From NCBI RefSeq assembly GCF_000986785.1, contig NZ_LAYY01000004.1, forward strand, positions 62,001 to 126,000: a stretch of DNA of 64,000 bases, given 5' to 3'. How positions within the stretch are numbered: position 1 is the first letter of the stretch; each line of letters starts with the position of its first letter. The stretch is from Mesobacillus campisalis. Its GTDB lineage: Bacteria; Bacillota; Bacilli; Bacillales; Cytobacillaceae. The notes beneath the pieces are model-generated. The model did no database searches. It had not been told where the DNA came from and saw only the letters and a list, made by a program, of their open reading frames with translations. The translations under genes were made by a program, and so were the position numbers. This document shows positions 1 through 7,692 of the stretch, piece by piece.

Positions 1-2
1 CA

Positions 3-56
3 CCTGAAAATTGGGGTGCAGCAGGTTTGCCAATGAGTAAAAAACGGGATAAATAA
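3..56 (+). CDS. C-terminal end of a truncated CDS, unknown product
   Basis: The window opens inside a reading frame that runs from the first bases to a TAA at 54-56. It is followed 11 bases later by a strong hairpin with a T-run, as expected for the last gene of a transcription unit. Only 17 residues are visible (ending PMSKKRDK), and I do not recognise the family. The other two frames stop earlier, which makes this one the best candidate, but the stretch is too short to be sure it is coding. Confidence 0.4.
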   Translation, partial: PENWGAAGLPMSKKRDK

Positions 57-67
57 GTAACAAATTT

Positions 68-98
68 AAAGGCGCCATGAAACTAATGGCGCCTTTTT
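68..98 (+). terminator. Rho-independent terminator, probably bidirectional
   Basis: An 11-bp inverted repeat (AAAGGCGCCAT / ATGGCGCCTTT) with a 7-base loop is followed by a short T-run. A run of A on the 5' side would let it work on the minus strand too. It closes the partial gene at the window start. A diverged relative of this hairpin lies near 1335-1350, next to the C39 peptidase remnant. Confidence 0.75.
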
Positions 99-104
99 GA
101 TATG

Positions 105-145
105 TATTCTTAATGAATCACAATAGTTATAGCCAACGGCTGGGG
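105..145 (-). pseudogene. Tail remnant of a second C39-peptidase-like gene
   Basis: Read on the minus strand, this stretch ends in codons for V-I-H-stop followed by the same spacer and a similar GCGCC-type hairpin as the 3' end of the larger C39 remnant at 1371. The two sites share a nearly identical core (ATTCATTAA plus AATACATA). Upstream on the minus strand the similarity disappears, so this looks like the last few codons of a deleted paralogue. The call rests only on this internal comparison. Confidence 0.4.
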
Positions 146-221
146 CAGTAAAGTTGACGAATGAAAAAACTGAAAATATACTTTTATTCGAAAAAGGAGT
201 CGGAAAAGAGGAGAAATATAG

Positions 222-758
222 ATGATTAAATTAAGATTTTTTGAACGTTCGGATTTTCAACAGCTAATAAACTGGATGGAGTCCCCAGAATTTTTATCGC
301 AATGGGGAGGTCCGGTGTTTAGTTTCCCATTAACGGAACAGCAGTTGGAGGATTATCTTGAAAATGCGAACCATCATCATTCCCGGGCTTTGGTTTACAG
401 TGTGTTGGAAAAGGAAACCGGAAGCGTAATAGGACATATATCATTAGGTCATATCGATCGAAACAACAAGTCGGCAAGAGTAGGGAAAGTACTGGTTGGA
501 GACGCAAAGGTAAGAGGTAAAGGGATAGGTCTGCGTATGATGAAAGAAATCCTCAAAGTTGCATTTGAGGAACTTGAATTACATAGAGTCAGTCTCGGTG
601 TATTTGATTTTAACGCTTCAGCCATTGCTTGTTATGAAAAAGCAGGGTTTAAAAAAGAAGGGTTGATCCGAGATTACATGAAAAGTGGCAATGAATACTG
701 GAGTATGTGGGAAATGAGTATATTGGAAGATGAATGGAAAGCAATAAAGAAAGATTAG
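222..758 (+). CDS. GNAT family N-acetyltransferase (RimJ/RimL type)
   Basis: The 178-residue product has the GNAT layout. An N-terminal region typical of RimJ/RimL-like enzymes (FFERSDFQQL) is followed near residue 85-105 by the acetyl-CoA pyrophosphate-binding turn KVRGKGIG, and by the C-terminal ACYEKAGFKKEG motif at about residues 135-148. Length matches the family. It would transfer an acetyl group from acetyl-CoA to an amine or protein N-terminus; the substrate cannot be read from sequence. An AGGAG site precedes the ATG at 222. It stands alone, with a glyoxalase-fold gene 54 bases downstream on the same strand. Confidence 0.85.
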   Translation: MIKLRFFERSDFQQLINWMESPEFLSQWGGPVFSFPLTEQQLEDYLENANHHHSRALVYSVLEKETGSVIGHISLGHIDRNNKSARVGKVLVGDAKVRGKGIGLRMMKEILKVAFEELELHRVSLGVFDFNASAIACYEKAGFKKEGLIRDYMKSGNEYWSMWEMSILEDEWKAIKKD

Positions 759-812
759 GCATAGCATTCCATCCTCAGCACTTCTGTATAGTGAGTATGA
801 TAATAGGGGGTT

Positions 813-1286
813 TTGTTTTTGATTAAAGGCTTATATGAAGCGCATTTACCTGTCAGTAATCTTGAAAACTCGATTGAGTTTTATAAAAAATTAGATTTGG
901 AAATGGCTTATAGACAAGAAAACTTAGTGTTTTTCTGGATTGATAAAGGAAGAAGCTGGTTGGGATTATGGGAGACAGATAAAGTTCATACACCTTACCA
1001 TCCTTCAATTAGACATGTTGCCTTGCAAATTGATGCAGAGGATATGACTAATATTAAGGGATGGCTGGAAGAAAGAGGGATAGCCGTATCCACTAATTTT
1101 GGATTCCCTCCCGAAAAACAGCCGCTCATATTACCTAACAATCCGCATGCGCATGCAGCTATTTATTTCAAGGACCCCGATGGCAATAGTATTGAATTGA
1201 TTGCTCCGTTAAGGCTGGATTTTCAAGAAGAATTTAAAATGATGACTTTAGAAGAATGGGAACAAAAAAACAAGAATGTGAAGTAA
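813..1286 (+). CDS. VOC (glyoxalase/bleomycin resistance) family protein
   Basis: This 157-residue single-module vicinal-oxygen-chelate protein begins LYEAHLPVSNLENSIEFYKK, the standard first beta-alpha unit. It ends with FKDPDGNSIELIAP, which carries the C-terminal metal-ligand Glu seen in this fold. The middle contains RHVALQID, supplying a possible His ligand. The start is a TTG at 813 placed 2 bases after an AGGGGG site. The fold supports metal-dependent lyase, dioxygenase or drug-binding roles, and nothing here chooses among them. Confidence 0.8.
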   Translation: MFLIKGLYEAHLPVSNLENSIEFYKKLDLEMAYRQENLVFFWIDKGRSWLGLWETDKVHTPYHPSIRHVALQIDAEDMTNIKGWLEERGIAVSTNFGFPPEKQPLILPNNPHAHAAIYFKDPDGNSIELIAPLRLDFQEEFKMMTLEEWEQKNKNVK

Positions 1287-1370
1287 TGTACATAAACAAA
1301 GGCTGCGTTGATTCGAATATCCTATAAAAACAACGCCATGAACCACATGGCGTTGATTCAGTATGTATTG

Positions 1371-1650
1371 TTAATGAATCACAACAGCCTGGCTGCCCAT
1401 CAGTTCCCCGCTGGCGATAAAATGATCCCGGTCTACTTTACGGTCTTTTTGGCCATACGGATCGTTCACATAGATAAATTCCTTATCAAACCCAGTGATG
1501 ACGACGCTGTGCATCTGGAAGGTCACCTCGACCGGTCCTTCCGGCGTATTCCATGTCTGGAAAGGGGCATGTGGTGAAAGGCTAGCCGTCGTCAGCACCC
1601 AAACCGGTGATTCATTCCTCACTTCATTGAGAAGTTTGGAAAAGGGCAAA
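1371..1650 (-). pseudogene. C39-family peptidase remnant (C-terminal part only)
   Basis: The minus-strand frame reads SPVWVLTTASLSP, then TWNTPEGPVEVTFQMHSVV, then FIYVNDPYGQKDRKV, and ends AVVIH. This is the C-terminal half of YvpB-like C39 peptidases, containing the His (MHSVV) and the NDPYG element. The N-terminal half with the catalytic Cys is missing. The frame runs upstream into unrelated residues without a convincing start or ribosome site. I read it as a decayed gene. The 3' hairpin ACGCCATG...CATGGCG near 1335-1350 probably was its terminator. Confidence 0.65.
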
Positions 1651-1879
1651 AGAAGGTATACGACCGCTTTTTTTCTTCTCATCCCCCTAACTCCCTTTCT
1701 ATTTGTGCACCATCTTCCTTTACCCCGCCGAGCAAAAAGCAAACCTTAAGAATAGAATATTGGTAGGATCTTTTAACAATATATAGGGGTTTACAATAAT
1801 TTTGTACTTACAAACTGGGAAATGGATTAATATAGAAATATAGGATAAATTTTTACATTAAACTAATGGGAGGGTGGCT

Positions 1880-2518
1880 ATGAATAAATATCTAAAACTC
1901 ATACTTGGGTTTTTGGCTGCCATCTTAGTCGGTATTGGGCTGCTTGTAGCGGTCTTTATATTTGAAATGAAGCCTGATAAAGATGAGGAAGAAAAGATAA
2001 AGATTCAAGCTGAGCAGTATGTAAAGGAAAAATTTAATGACGATTTCGAGATATATGACGTTTTGTATGACAATATGGGCAACTTTGAATTTGAATATGC
2101 TGTTAAGGTCAGGGATAAGAAAACCCATACTCAATTTTTAATTTACTATGATGATGAAACAAATCAAATGGTCGATACCTATAGGGCTGATAAATGGGCA
2201 GATGATTTAGAAACTGAAATACGTCCTTTCATTAAAGAAACCTTTGGGGAGCCAACTGATTTATTTGTATTCTTTACCAATGAAAATATCGAATTTAATA
2301 AGGATTCTATTAACCCTGGAAGTTATAAAGAATCGAAAGCTACAGCAACAATCCGTATCAGCATTTCCCGAAAGAGAAGTGACGAGGACGATAAAAATCT
2401 TAATGAGGTAATATCTTTCCTTAAAACCGAAGTAAAATTGAAAACTGGGTCGGTTATGATTGAATATATCACAGAAAATGGTGAAATCTTGGATGATGAA
2501 TGGGAGAGAGAATTTTAG
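1880..2518 (+). CDS. Membrane-anchored hypothetical protein
   Basis: The product has about 212 residues. It begins with a short basic N-terminus and one hydrophobic segment (residues about 5-30), followed by a charged, mostly hydrophilic domain rich in Asp, Glu and Lys that probably sits outside the membrane. I chose ATG 1880 rather than the in-frame GTG at 1874 because the GGGAGGG site ends only just before it. I do not recognise a family. The two-part layout of N-terminal anchor and small alpha/beta domain is common among Bacillus lipoprotein-like or YpmB-like surface proteins, but no diagnostic motif is present. Confidence 0.75.
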   Translation: MNKYLKLILGFLAAILVGIGLLVAVFIFEMKPDKDEEEKIKIQAEQYVKEKFNDDFEIYDVLYDNMGNFEFEYAVKVRDKKTHTQFLIYYDDETNQMVDTYRADKWADDLETEIRPFIKETFGEPTDLFVFFTNENIEFNKDSINPGSYKESKATATIRISISRKRSDEDDKNLNEVISFLKTEVKLKTGSVMIEYITENGEILDDEWEREF

Positions 2519-2597
2519 TTCCTTCTTAAAACGGAGTCCAACGGTCCAAAGAGCTTGCTGCTCGTTTTCCCTGAATGAAGGAGTGGGTGCAAAGGTG

Positions 2598-2637
2598 TCA
2601 GTCCCCACTCTTCTTTTTTAGTACAGTGGGGGACTGA
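2598..2637. repeat. Imperfect hairpin repeat (TCAGTCCCC element)
   Basis: TCAGTCCCCACT at 2598-2609 is the inverse of AGTGGGGGACTGA at 2625-2637, with a T-rich loop. The element lies between the convergent genes ending at 2518 and 2664 and may act as a terminator for both. It resembles other GTC-rich hairpins in the window, such as the one at 17874. Confidence 0.6.
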
Positions 2638-2663
2638 TCTTACAGGACGACAGCGTGCCAGGT

Positions 2664-3146
2664 TCATCCTTTCCTTGCGTGAAACCGACGATGAAGCTCA
2701 CGTACTTGCTCCGCCAGTTCAGGAACAGGTCCGTCAATTGGGGTATCGGTAATAACTTCCTGGATGGGAAGATTCCGAACGCGAGATGGAGAAACTCCCA
2801 TTTTACTCAACCATTGTGCCAGCTGTTCGGACGAACTTGCATAAACAATCCGGCCCAGCCTAACCCAGCCATGGGCCGCAGCACACATAGGGCAATGTTC
2901 GCTTGATGTATATACTGTTGCGCTACTTCTTTCCTCGGGTGTCATGTTCGCGGCCGCCCAGCGCGCCAGAGCAAATTCCGGGTGCTGGGTATGGTCACCG
3001 CCAGCAACGTGGTTATGATCTTCTGCAAGCACGTCTCCGTTGGCCGACACCAGAACGGAACCGAATGGCTCGTCTCCTTTCTCCAGCGCGATTGTTGCTA
3101 ATTCAATACAACGTCGAAGGTGCTTCAAATCGGAATCACTTAGCAT
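2664..3146 (-). CDS. Nucleoside/nucleobase deaminase (CDA superfamily)
   Basis: This 160-residue zinc deaminase has the HPEFALARWAA element in place of the common HAE motif, and the SSEHCPMCAAA motif that supplies the two zinc-binding cysteines. Hydrolytic deamination of a purine or pyrimidine base, nucleoside or tRNA adenosine is the family reaction. The substrate is not certain; guanine-deaminase-like and TadA-like relatives share this layout. ATG 3146 is preceded by an AGGAGG site with proper spacing. The gene is monocistronic and convergent with the membrane protein at 1880. Confidence 0.85.
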   Translation of the reverse strand: MLSDSDLKHLRRCIELATIALEKGDEPFGSVLVSANGDVLAEDHNHVAGGDHTQHPEFALARWAAANMTPEERSSATVYTSSEHCPMCAAAHGWVRLGRIVYASSSEQLAQWLSKMGVSPSRVRNLPIQEVITDTPIDGPVPELAEQVRELHRRFHARKG

Positions 3147-3344
3147 ATTTGGATCCTCCTAGTGCTTTTTATAAAAACATCTTCCACTTCTTATAGAAGT
3201 AATCAAACATATATAACAACCATAACATTTTCCACAAAAGCGTCAAATAAACCCACTCCTGCTTGGGGGGGAACATAAAAATATTGACGCCTTCACAAAA
3301 TTAAGATTATCAAACGGAGCAAGCCTTCGATAAGAGGAGATAAA

Positions 3345-3731
3345 ATGTTCAATAAAATTAAGGATTGGGCGAAAAAATTAAAACGGCAAATATTCATTCT
3401 TTACTATGCTTGTAAAGATGAACGGGTACCTTGGTATGCAAAGGTATTTACTGGCTGTATTGTCGCCTATGCGTTTAGTCCAATTGATCTGATACCGGAT
3501 TTCATCCCAATTCTCGGCTATTTGGACGAGGTCATTCTCCTTCCGTTAGGGATAATGTTAGCATTGAAAATGATACCGAAAGATGTATTATCCGATTGTG
3601 AAGATAAGGCAGAAGCACTGATGAGAAATGGCAAGCCGAAGAATTGGACAGGCGGTTTAATAATATTATTGATTTGGTGCCTAATTACAATATGGGCAGT
3701 AATGAAAATTTATCCACTATTACTACATTAG
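3345..3731 (+). CDS. YkvA-like DUF1232 membrane protein
   Basis: The 128-residue protein carries the DUF1232 core at about residues 28-70: VPWYAKVF, then YAFSPIDLIPDFIPILGYLDEV, then a hydrophobic stretch. A C-terminal membrane segment (about 105-125) follows. The conserved SPIDLIPD signature is diagnostic. The molecular function of the family is not established. A GAGGAG site lies before ATG 3345. It is followed 10 bases later by a membrane protein gene and then by a kinase gene, probably one operon (3345-4812). Confidence 0.85.
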   Translation: MFNKIKDWAKKLKRQIFILYYACKDERVPWYAKVFTGCIVAYAFSPIDLIPDFIPILGYLDEVILLPLGIMLALKMIPKDVLSDCEDKAEALMRNGKPKNWTGGLIILLIWCLITIWAVMKIYPLLLH

Positions 3732-3741
3732 GAGGGATTAA

Positions 3742-4203
3742 ATGAAGAATAAAAATAACCTGAAAACTATTAACTGGAGCATTTTCGTCATCGTTTTATT
3801 GACGGCGGTTATTACTGCAACCATCACACTAAATGACCTATACAATACACCTGCCTTCGGTGAAGATGCACAGTCTCGTGCAGGGTTACGTTGGGGGACG
3901 CTCCATTTTGTCATTACCATTGCCATGCTGATCATTTTTGCTTTCCTAGCAAAAGGCTGGAAACAGTTATTCCCATTTAATGTTCCAATTGCTATTATTC
4001 TTGTTGGTTTTTGTTATGAATTATTTTTTCTTACATTTACGATAGGCTGGGTTGGTATACAGGGGATGCTTGGCTTCCTGATTGCCATCTTAATAGCACT
4101 TATTTTAATAAGTTCCTATTCAATTTATTTTCTTGTTGAACGCCGCAGGACTGTGAAGCGAGGGGACGGTTCTGCTGCATTTTTAAACAGAAGGAGTGAT
4201 TGA
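3742..4203 (+). CDS. Four-helix hypothetical membrane protein with repeat-derived tail
   Basis: The 153-residue product has about four hydrophobic segments (residues about 9-29, 52-70, 77-100 and 105-132) and no motif that I recognise. A GGAGGG site precedes ATG 3742. The last ~20 codons run through a GGGGACGGTTCTGCTGC repeat element (4162-4178) of the dispersed family described elsewhere, so the C-terminus (RGDGSAAFLNRRSD) is probably repeat-derived rather than ancestral. Its stop directly abuts the GTG of the next gene. Confidence 0.7.
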   Translation: MKNKNNLKTINWSIFVIVLLTAVITATITLNDLYNTPAFGEDAQSRAGLRWGTLHFVITIAMLIIFAFLAKGWKQLFPFNVPIAIILVGFCYELFFLTFTIGWVGIQGMLGFLIAILIALILISSYSIYFLVERRRTVKRGDGSAAFLNRRSD

Positions 4204-4812
4204 GTGAACTTTATAAAAGGGAAATTTAAGGCATTCGAAGAATTAACCAATCATTTGAATTCCGTTGCTGACACACCAAACACCTATCTCATTGGGATTG
4301 ATGGCTTTGGCGGTTCGGGAAAAAGCACATTGGCGGATAAAATAACTGAACATTGCGCGAATGTCACTATTGTACACATGGATGACTTTTATCTTCCATC
4401 ATCAGAGATCATCCAAGCACATCCCACTAAAAAACCGGTTGGCGCTGATTTTGATTGGCAGCGTTTATTAAAGCAAGTGATTGAACCGCTTAATCAGGAA
4501 AAAGGAGGCCATTACCAGCGATATGATTGGAAAACAGATGCTCTTGCGGAATGGCATAGTGTTTCACTGGGTGGGATTGTCATCATTGAAGGCGTTTATT
4601 CCATACGGGAAGAATTATCAAACCTTTATGATTTAAAGATTTGGGTGGACTGTCCACGTGAAATAAGGCTCTCGAGGGGTATTGAAAGAGATGGGGAAGA
4701 AGCTCGCGAGATGTGGGAAAATAATTGGATGCTCTCCGAAGATATTTATTTTGAAAAGCAAAAACCGATTGAAAGGGCAGACATGGTTGTCGATGGGACG
4801 AAAGGAAATTAA
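4204..4812 (+). CDS. Uridine-kinase-like P-loop kinase
   Basis: The 202-residue product has the Walker A motif GFGGSGKSTL near residues 34-43 and the HMDDFYLP element typical of uridine kinase/phosphoribulokinase-type enzymes (about residues 59-66). A later IIEGVYSIREEL strand-helix pair and VDCPREIRLSRGIERD resemble the lid region. ATP-dependent phosphorylation of a nucleoside or related small molecule is expected. GTG 4204 is used immediately after the preceding stop, with AAGGAG at 4192-4197. Translational coupling with the membrane protein upstream is likely. Confidence 0.85.
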   Translation: MNFIKGKFKAFEELTNHLNSVADTPNTYLIGIDGFGGSGKSTLADKITEHCANVTIVHMDDFYLPSSEIIQAHPTKKPVGADFDWQRLLKQVIEPLNQEKGGHYQRYDWKTDALAEWHSVSLGGIVIIEGVYSIREELSNLYDLKIWVDCPREIRLSRGIERDGEEAREMWENNWMLSEDIYFEKQKPIERADMVVDGTKGN

Positions 4813-4840
4813 TACATACTCGGTATAGGGTGGGGTGTGG

Positions 4841-4942
4841 ATGAAAAATAAAGTTCTTTTCTTTTTAATTTTTGCTATTACTCTGTTTGGTATTTATCTA
4901 ATTTTTAATCCTATTGGTGTTTTTGATTTAATAACAAAATAA
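4841..4942 (+). CDS. Small 33-residue membrane peptide
   Basis: A short frame of 33 codons begins at ATG 4841, 28 bases after the kinase stop, with a G-rich GGGTGGGGTG stretch as possible ribosome site. The product is MKNKVLFF followed by a hydrophobic helix (to about residue 22) and a short tail ending DLITK. Base composition and a single clean helix suggest a real small membrane protein of unknown role. The alternative is chance AT-rich sequence. Confidence 0.45.
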   Translation: MKNKVLFFLIFAITLFGIYLIFNPIGVFDLITK

Positions 4943-4999
4943 CCTCAGATACCCATTTATACGAAGAACAGTTTTTTTATGTCTAAATTACTTTGTTCC

Positions 5000-5028
5000 A
5001 GCCCTCCTGTATAACCCGCAGGAGGGCT
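5000..5028 (-). terminator. GC-rich hairpin after the subtilase gene
   Basis: AGCCCTCCTG and CAGGAGGGCT form a perfect 10-bp stem with a 9-base loop, 14 bases beyond the stop of the minus-strand subtilase at 5042. There is no good T-run on either side, so termination would be weak or would act by another mechanism. Confidence 0.5.
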
Positions 5029-5041
5029 GAACTCGTCAGTC

Positions 5042-7516
5042 TTATTTTAGAAACGCGTTATAATACCTAACCATCGCCACCGCGAAATCTCCTCTTTTTA
5101 CGGATTCCTGTGGGTAGAAACTTGCTTTCACAGTAGGCTTCAGGTCATAAGGTCCCTGGCTGACAGTGAATTTTGCATTAATGATGTTCAGGTCGAGCGC
5201 CAGCTGAACATAGCCTTTCAGTTCCGCAGGGATTTGTACGGCGTCCTCTATCGCAATTCGTTCATCTTTGTATTGCACAGTCAGATTCCCAGTGAAGGCC
5301 TCCGCCTCTTTTTGCAAGCCCAGGCTTTGGATAAGGGAATAAGCCAACTCAGTGCGGCTGACCGAACTTTTCGGGGCAAATTTGCCGTCGGCTTTAGGAA
5401 GCATGACTCCTTTAAACTGCTGCTTTTGATCCCTGAAAGCTGCGCCTTTGGCAGCAACAGCTTCAATAAAAGGGACTTCATCAGCCGTCACATCCTTGAA
5501 CGTCGGGTTACCGGAAGAAGGAAGGGACTGGCGGATTACCGCACCCATCACCAAATATTTGGACAGGTCGCTTCTCGTTAATTCGGACTCAGGCTTAAAG
5601 GTGCCGTTTGCGTATCCGTCAAACAAGCGCTCACTCACACCCAACTGGATTGCGCCTGCCGCCGGGTGACCGGAAATGTCGTTTAATCCTGCAACACCGC
5701 TCACTTTAGTAAAAGCAAGTGTTCCCTGAACTTTTTCAGGAAGACCAATGCCAATTGGATTCGCTTCATTACCCCTCAAACCTTTGATTTGGAGCTTCCA
5801 TTTCCCTGGATCTGGGGAAGGGACGGTCACAGTCCTGGCTGTGTTTAGCGGGAAAAGCAGACTGACCCCCGAACTGTACTCAGTGCCATTGGGTGAAGTA
5901 AGAACAAGGTTTACAGGGTTCCCAGTTTCTCCGAGGAGCCCTTTTGCTTCCACCTTTGCCGTCAATCCCGAAATTCCATTTTCGACTGTAAATTCGTATG
6001 GTGCAGTGGATATAAGGGTAAGCGGATTGTAATCGACGGTAAAATCACTTCTGGAAGTCGACGTTTCAACACTGCTGTTGAATGTTTGATTCGCATTGAC
6101 TGTTTTACCGTACGTTTTCTTGTTGAAAACCGCATCAACGGCTGCATAGGCATTCACATAGCCTGCGCCAACTTCCCAGGATTCGTATCCGGGCATATTG
6201 GTAGCTGTTTTCCGGATGATTTCCTTGATTTCGGCAGGAGACAGAGTTGGGTCAGCCTCAATCATAAGGGCGACAATTCCGGCCACATGAGGGGTTGCCA
6301 TCGAAGTCCCGCTCATATGGGTGTAATAAGGAAGATGAGCGGGATCCAGATTTTCAGCATCCTGGTCGATTGACAGGCTTGAAACAGGGGCAAGTACCCG
6401 GGTTGATACGATATCGACCCCGGGAGCCGTTACAGTCGGTTCATCCTTCCAGGACCATTCCTCTCCATCCACTGTAAATGTGCCGCCGGACCCTTTTGTC
6501 CCTCTGGAAGAGAAATCGGCCAATGTCCCATCCTTCACTCCAGCTGCGATTGAAATTACCCATGGAGCCTTGGCATATGGGTTGTGTGTATCTTCGCCAG
6601 GTCCTTCATTACCGGCTGCAAAAAGGACGGTTATGCCCCGGTCATAGGCTTTTTTACTTGCTACATTGATGGGGTGGTGAGGGTCAAAGCCTCCCGAAGA
6701 GCCCCAGGAATTTGTGATCACACGGATATTGTATCTTTGCTGATTGGCAATGGCATAATCAAAGCCGCCAATCCCGTCAAGAACAAACAATGCTGCCCCG
6801 GATCCATATCCGATTAAATCCGCTCCAGGAGCCGCTCCTTCATACTTACCTCCCGACATGGCACCTGTGCCGCCCACTGTACCGGCTACATGGGTTCCAT
6901 GTCCCGAATTCGTATCAGTATTTGCTACGTTCTCCTGATACGTAATCGGCAGCAGGGAAGGGGAGAGGCTGTTCAAATTTGCTGAAGCCATGACATTTTG
7001 AACAAGATTCCTTCCCAATTCATGGTCCCTGTGTGTACCGTCGACTCCACTGTCATTCACGACAACCCCAATCCCCTTGCCGGAAACAGGGAGGCCGCCA
7101 TTGGCTTTCCTGAAGGATTCGTCAGTACGAAGCCTATCTACACCGGTAATTTCGGTTGCTTCTGCATTAAAGTAGGTTAGCTTTTTATTCAAATACAGGG
7201 AGCTCACCTGGTCACTTTCCGCCAGTTTTTCAATCTGGGCTTTCGTGGCAAGAACACCTGCAATCGGCAGGGAGCGCATGAGAATTCCTGTGTCGATCCC
7301 AAGGTCCTTCAGCACCTGAACCTGTCGGCTATCCGGAGCGCTGTCCCCCTTAAATGTAACAATAACTTCCACAATGGAAGCAGTCCCGAGCGCTTTTGTT
7401 AAAAGTGGATCGACGACGGCTCCGCTCTCTGCTTTGGCATGCATTCCCCCGCTTTTGGCGAAAAAGGCAGGAATCAGCAGAAATAAGATAAAAACAACAT
7501 GAAGCAAACGTTTCAT
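5042..7516 (-). CDS. Secreted subtilisin-like serine protease with SLH-like C-terminal repeats
   Basis: This 824-residue S8 peptidase has a signal peptide (about 1-28) and a propeptide-like segment (about 45-115, EVIVTFKG...). The catalytic triad is D155 (NDSGVDGTH), H206 (SGHGTHVAG) and S405 (SGTSMATPHVAG). A beta-rich region (about 470-600) follows, then three SLH-like modules from about residue 610 (LNDISGHPAAGAIQLG, FDGYANGTFKPE, TRSDLSKYL and so on). SLH modules bind pyruvylated secondary wall polymers, so attachment to the cell surface is expected. GGAGGGG precedes ATG 7516. A shorter paralogue lies directly upstream at 7693, which points to tandem duplication. Confidence 0.92.
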   Translation of the reverse strand: MKRLLHVVFILFLLIPAFFAKSGGMHAKAESGAVVDPLLTKALGTASIVEVIVTFKGDSAPDSRQVQVLKDLGIDTGILMRSLPIAGVLATKAQIEKLAESDQVSSLYLNKKLTYFNAEATEITGVDRLRTDESFRKANGGLPVSGKGIGVVVNDSGVDGTHRDHELGRNLVQNVMASANLNSLSPSLLPITYQENVANTDTNSGHGTHVAGTVGGTGAMSGGKYEGAAPGADLIGYGSGAALFVLDGIGGFDYAIANQQRYNIRVITNSWGSSGGFDPHHPINVASKKAYDRGITVLFAAGNEGPGEDTHNPYAKAPWVISIAAGVKDGTLADFSSRGTKGSGGTFTVDGEEWSWKDEPTVTAPGVDIVSTRVLAPVSSLSIDQDAENLDPAHLPYYTHMSGTSMATPHVAGIVALMIEADPTLSPAEIKEIIRKTATNMPGYESWEVGAGYVNAYAAVDAVFNKKTYGKTVNANQTFNSSVETSTSRSDFTVDYNPLTLISTAPYEFTVENGISGLTAKVEAKGLLGETGNPVNLVLTSPNGTEYSSGVSLLFPLNTARTVTVPSPDPGKWKLQIKGLRGNEANPIGIGLPEKVQGTLAFTKVSGVAGLNDISGHPAAGAIQLGVSERLFDGYANGTFKPESELTRSDLSKYLVMGAVIRQSLPSSGNPTFKDVTADEVPFIEAVAAKGAAFRDQKQQFKGVMLPKADGKFAPKSSVSRTELAYSLIQSLGLQKEAEAFTGNLTVQYKDERIAIEDAVQIPAELKGYVQLALDLNIINAKFTVSQGPYDLKPTVKASFYPQESVKRGDFAVAMVRYYNAFLK

Positions 7517-7660
7517 TTTTTCCCCTCCATTAATTGCATTAATATTCCAACTTCTTTATTATCGCCTTTGGACGGGCCGGCGACTATTCTTCTAAGGTTA
7601 TAAAATAAAAGAACGGAAGGAGTATACAGGCTATTACTAAAGTTATAGGGGAAGCAGAAA

Positions 7661-7685
7661 AGGGCCCGCCATAGATGGCAGACCC
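7661..7685 (-). terminator. Terminator of the 7693 subtilase gene
   Basis: On the minus strand a GC-rich stem (AGGGTCTGCC / GGCGGGCCCT, one mismatch) is followed by TTTT. It lies just after the stop at 7693 and separates the two protease genes, so they are probably transcribed independently. Confidence 0.7.
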
Positions 7686-7692
7686 TGCATGA

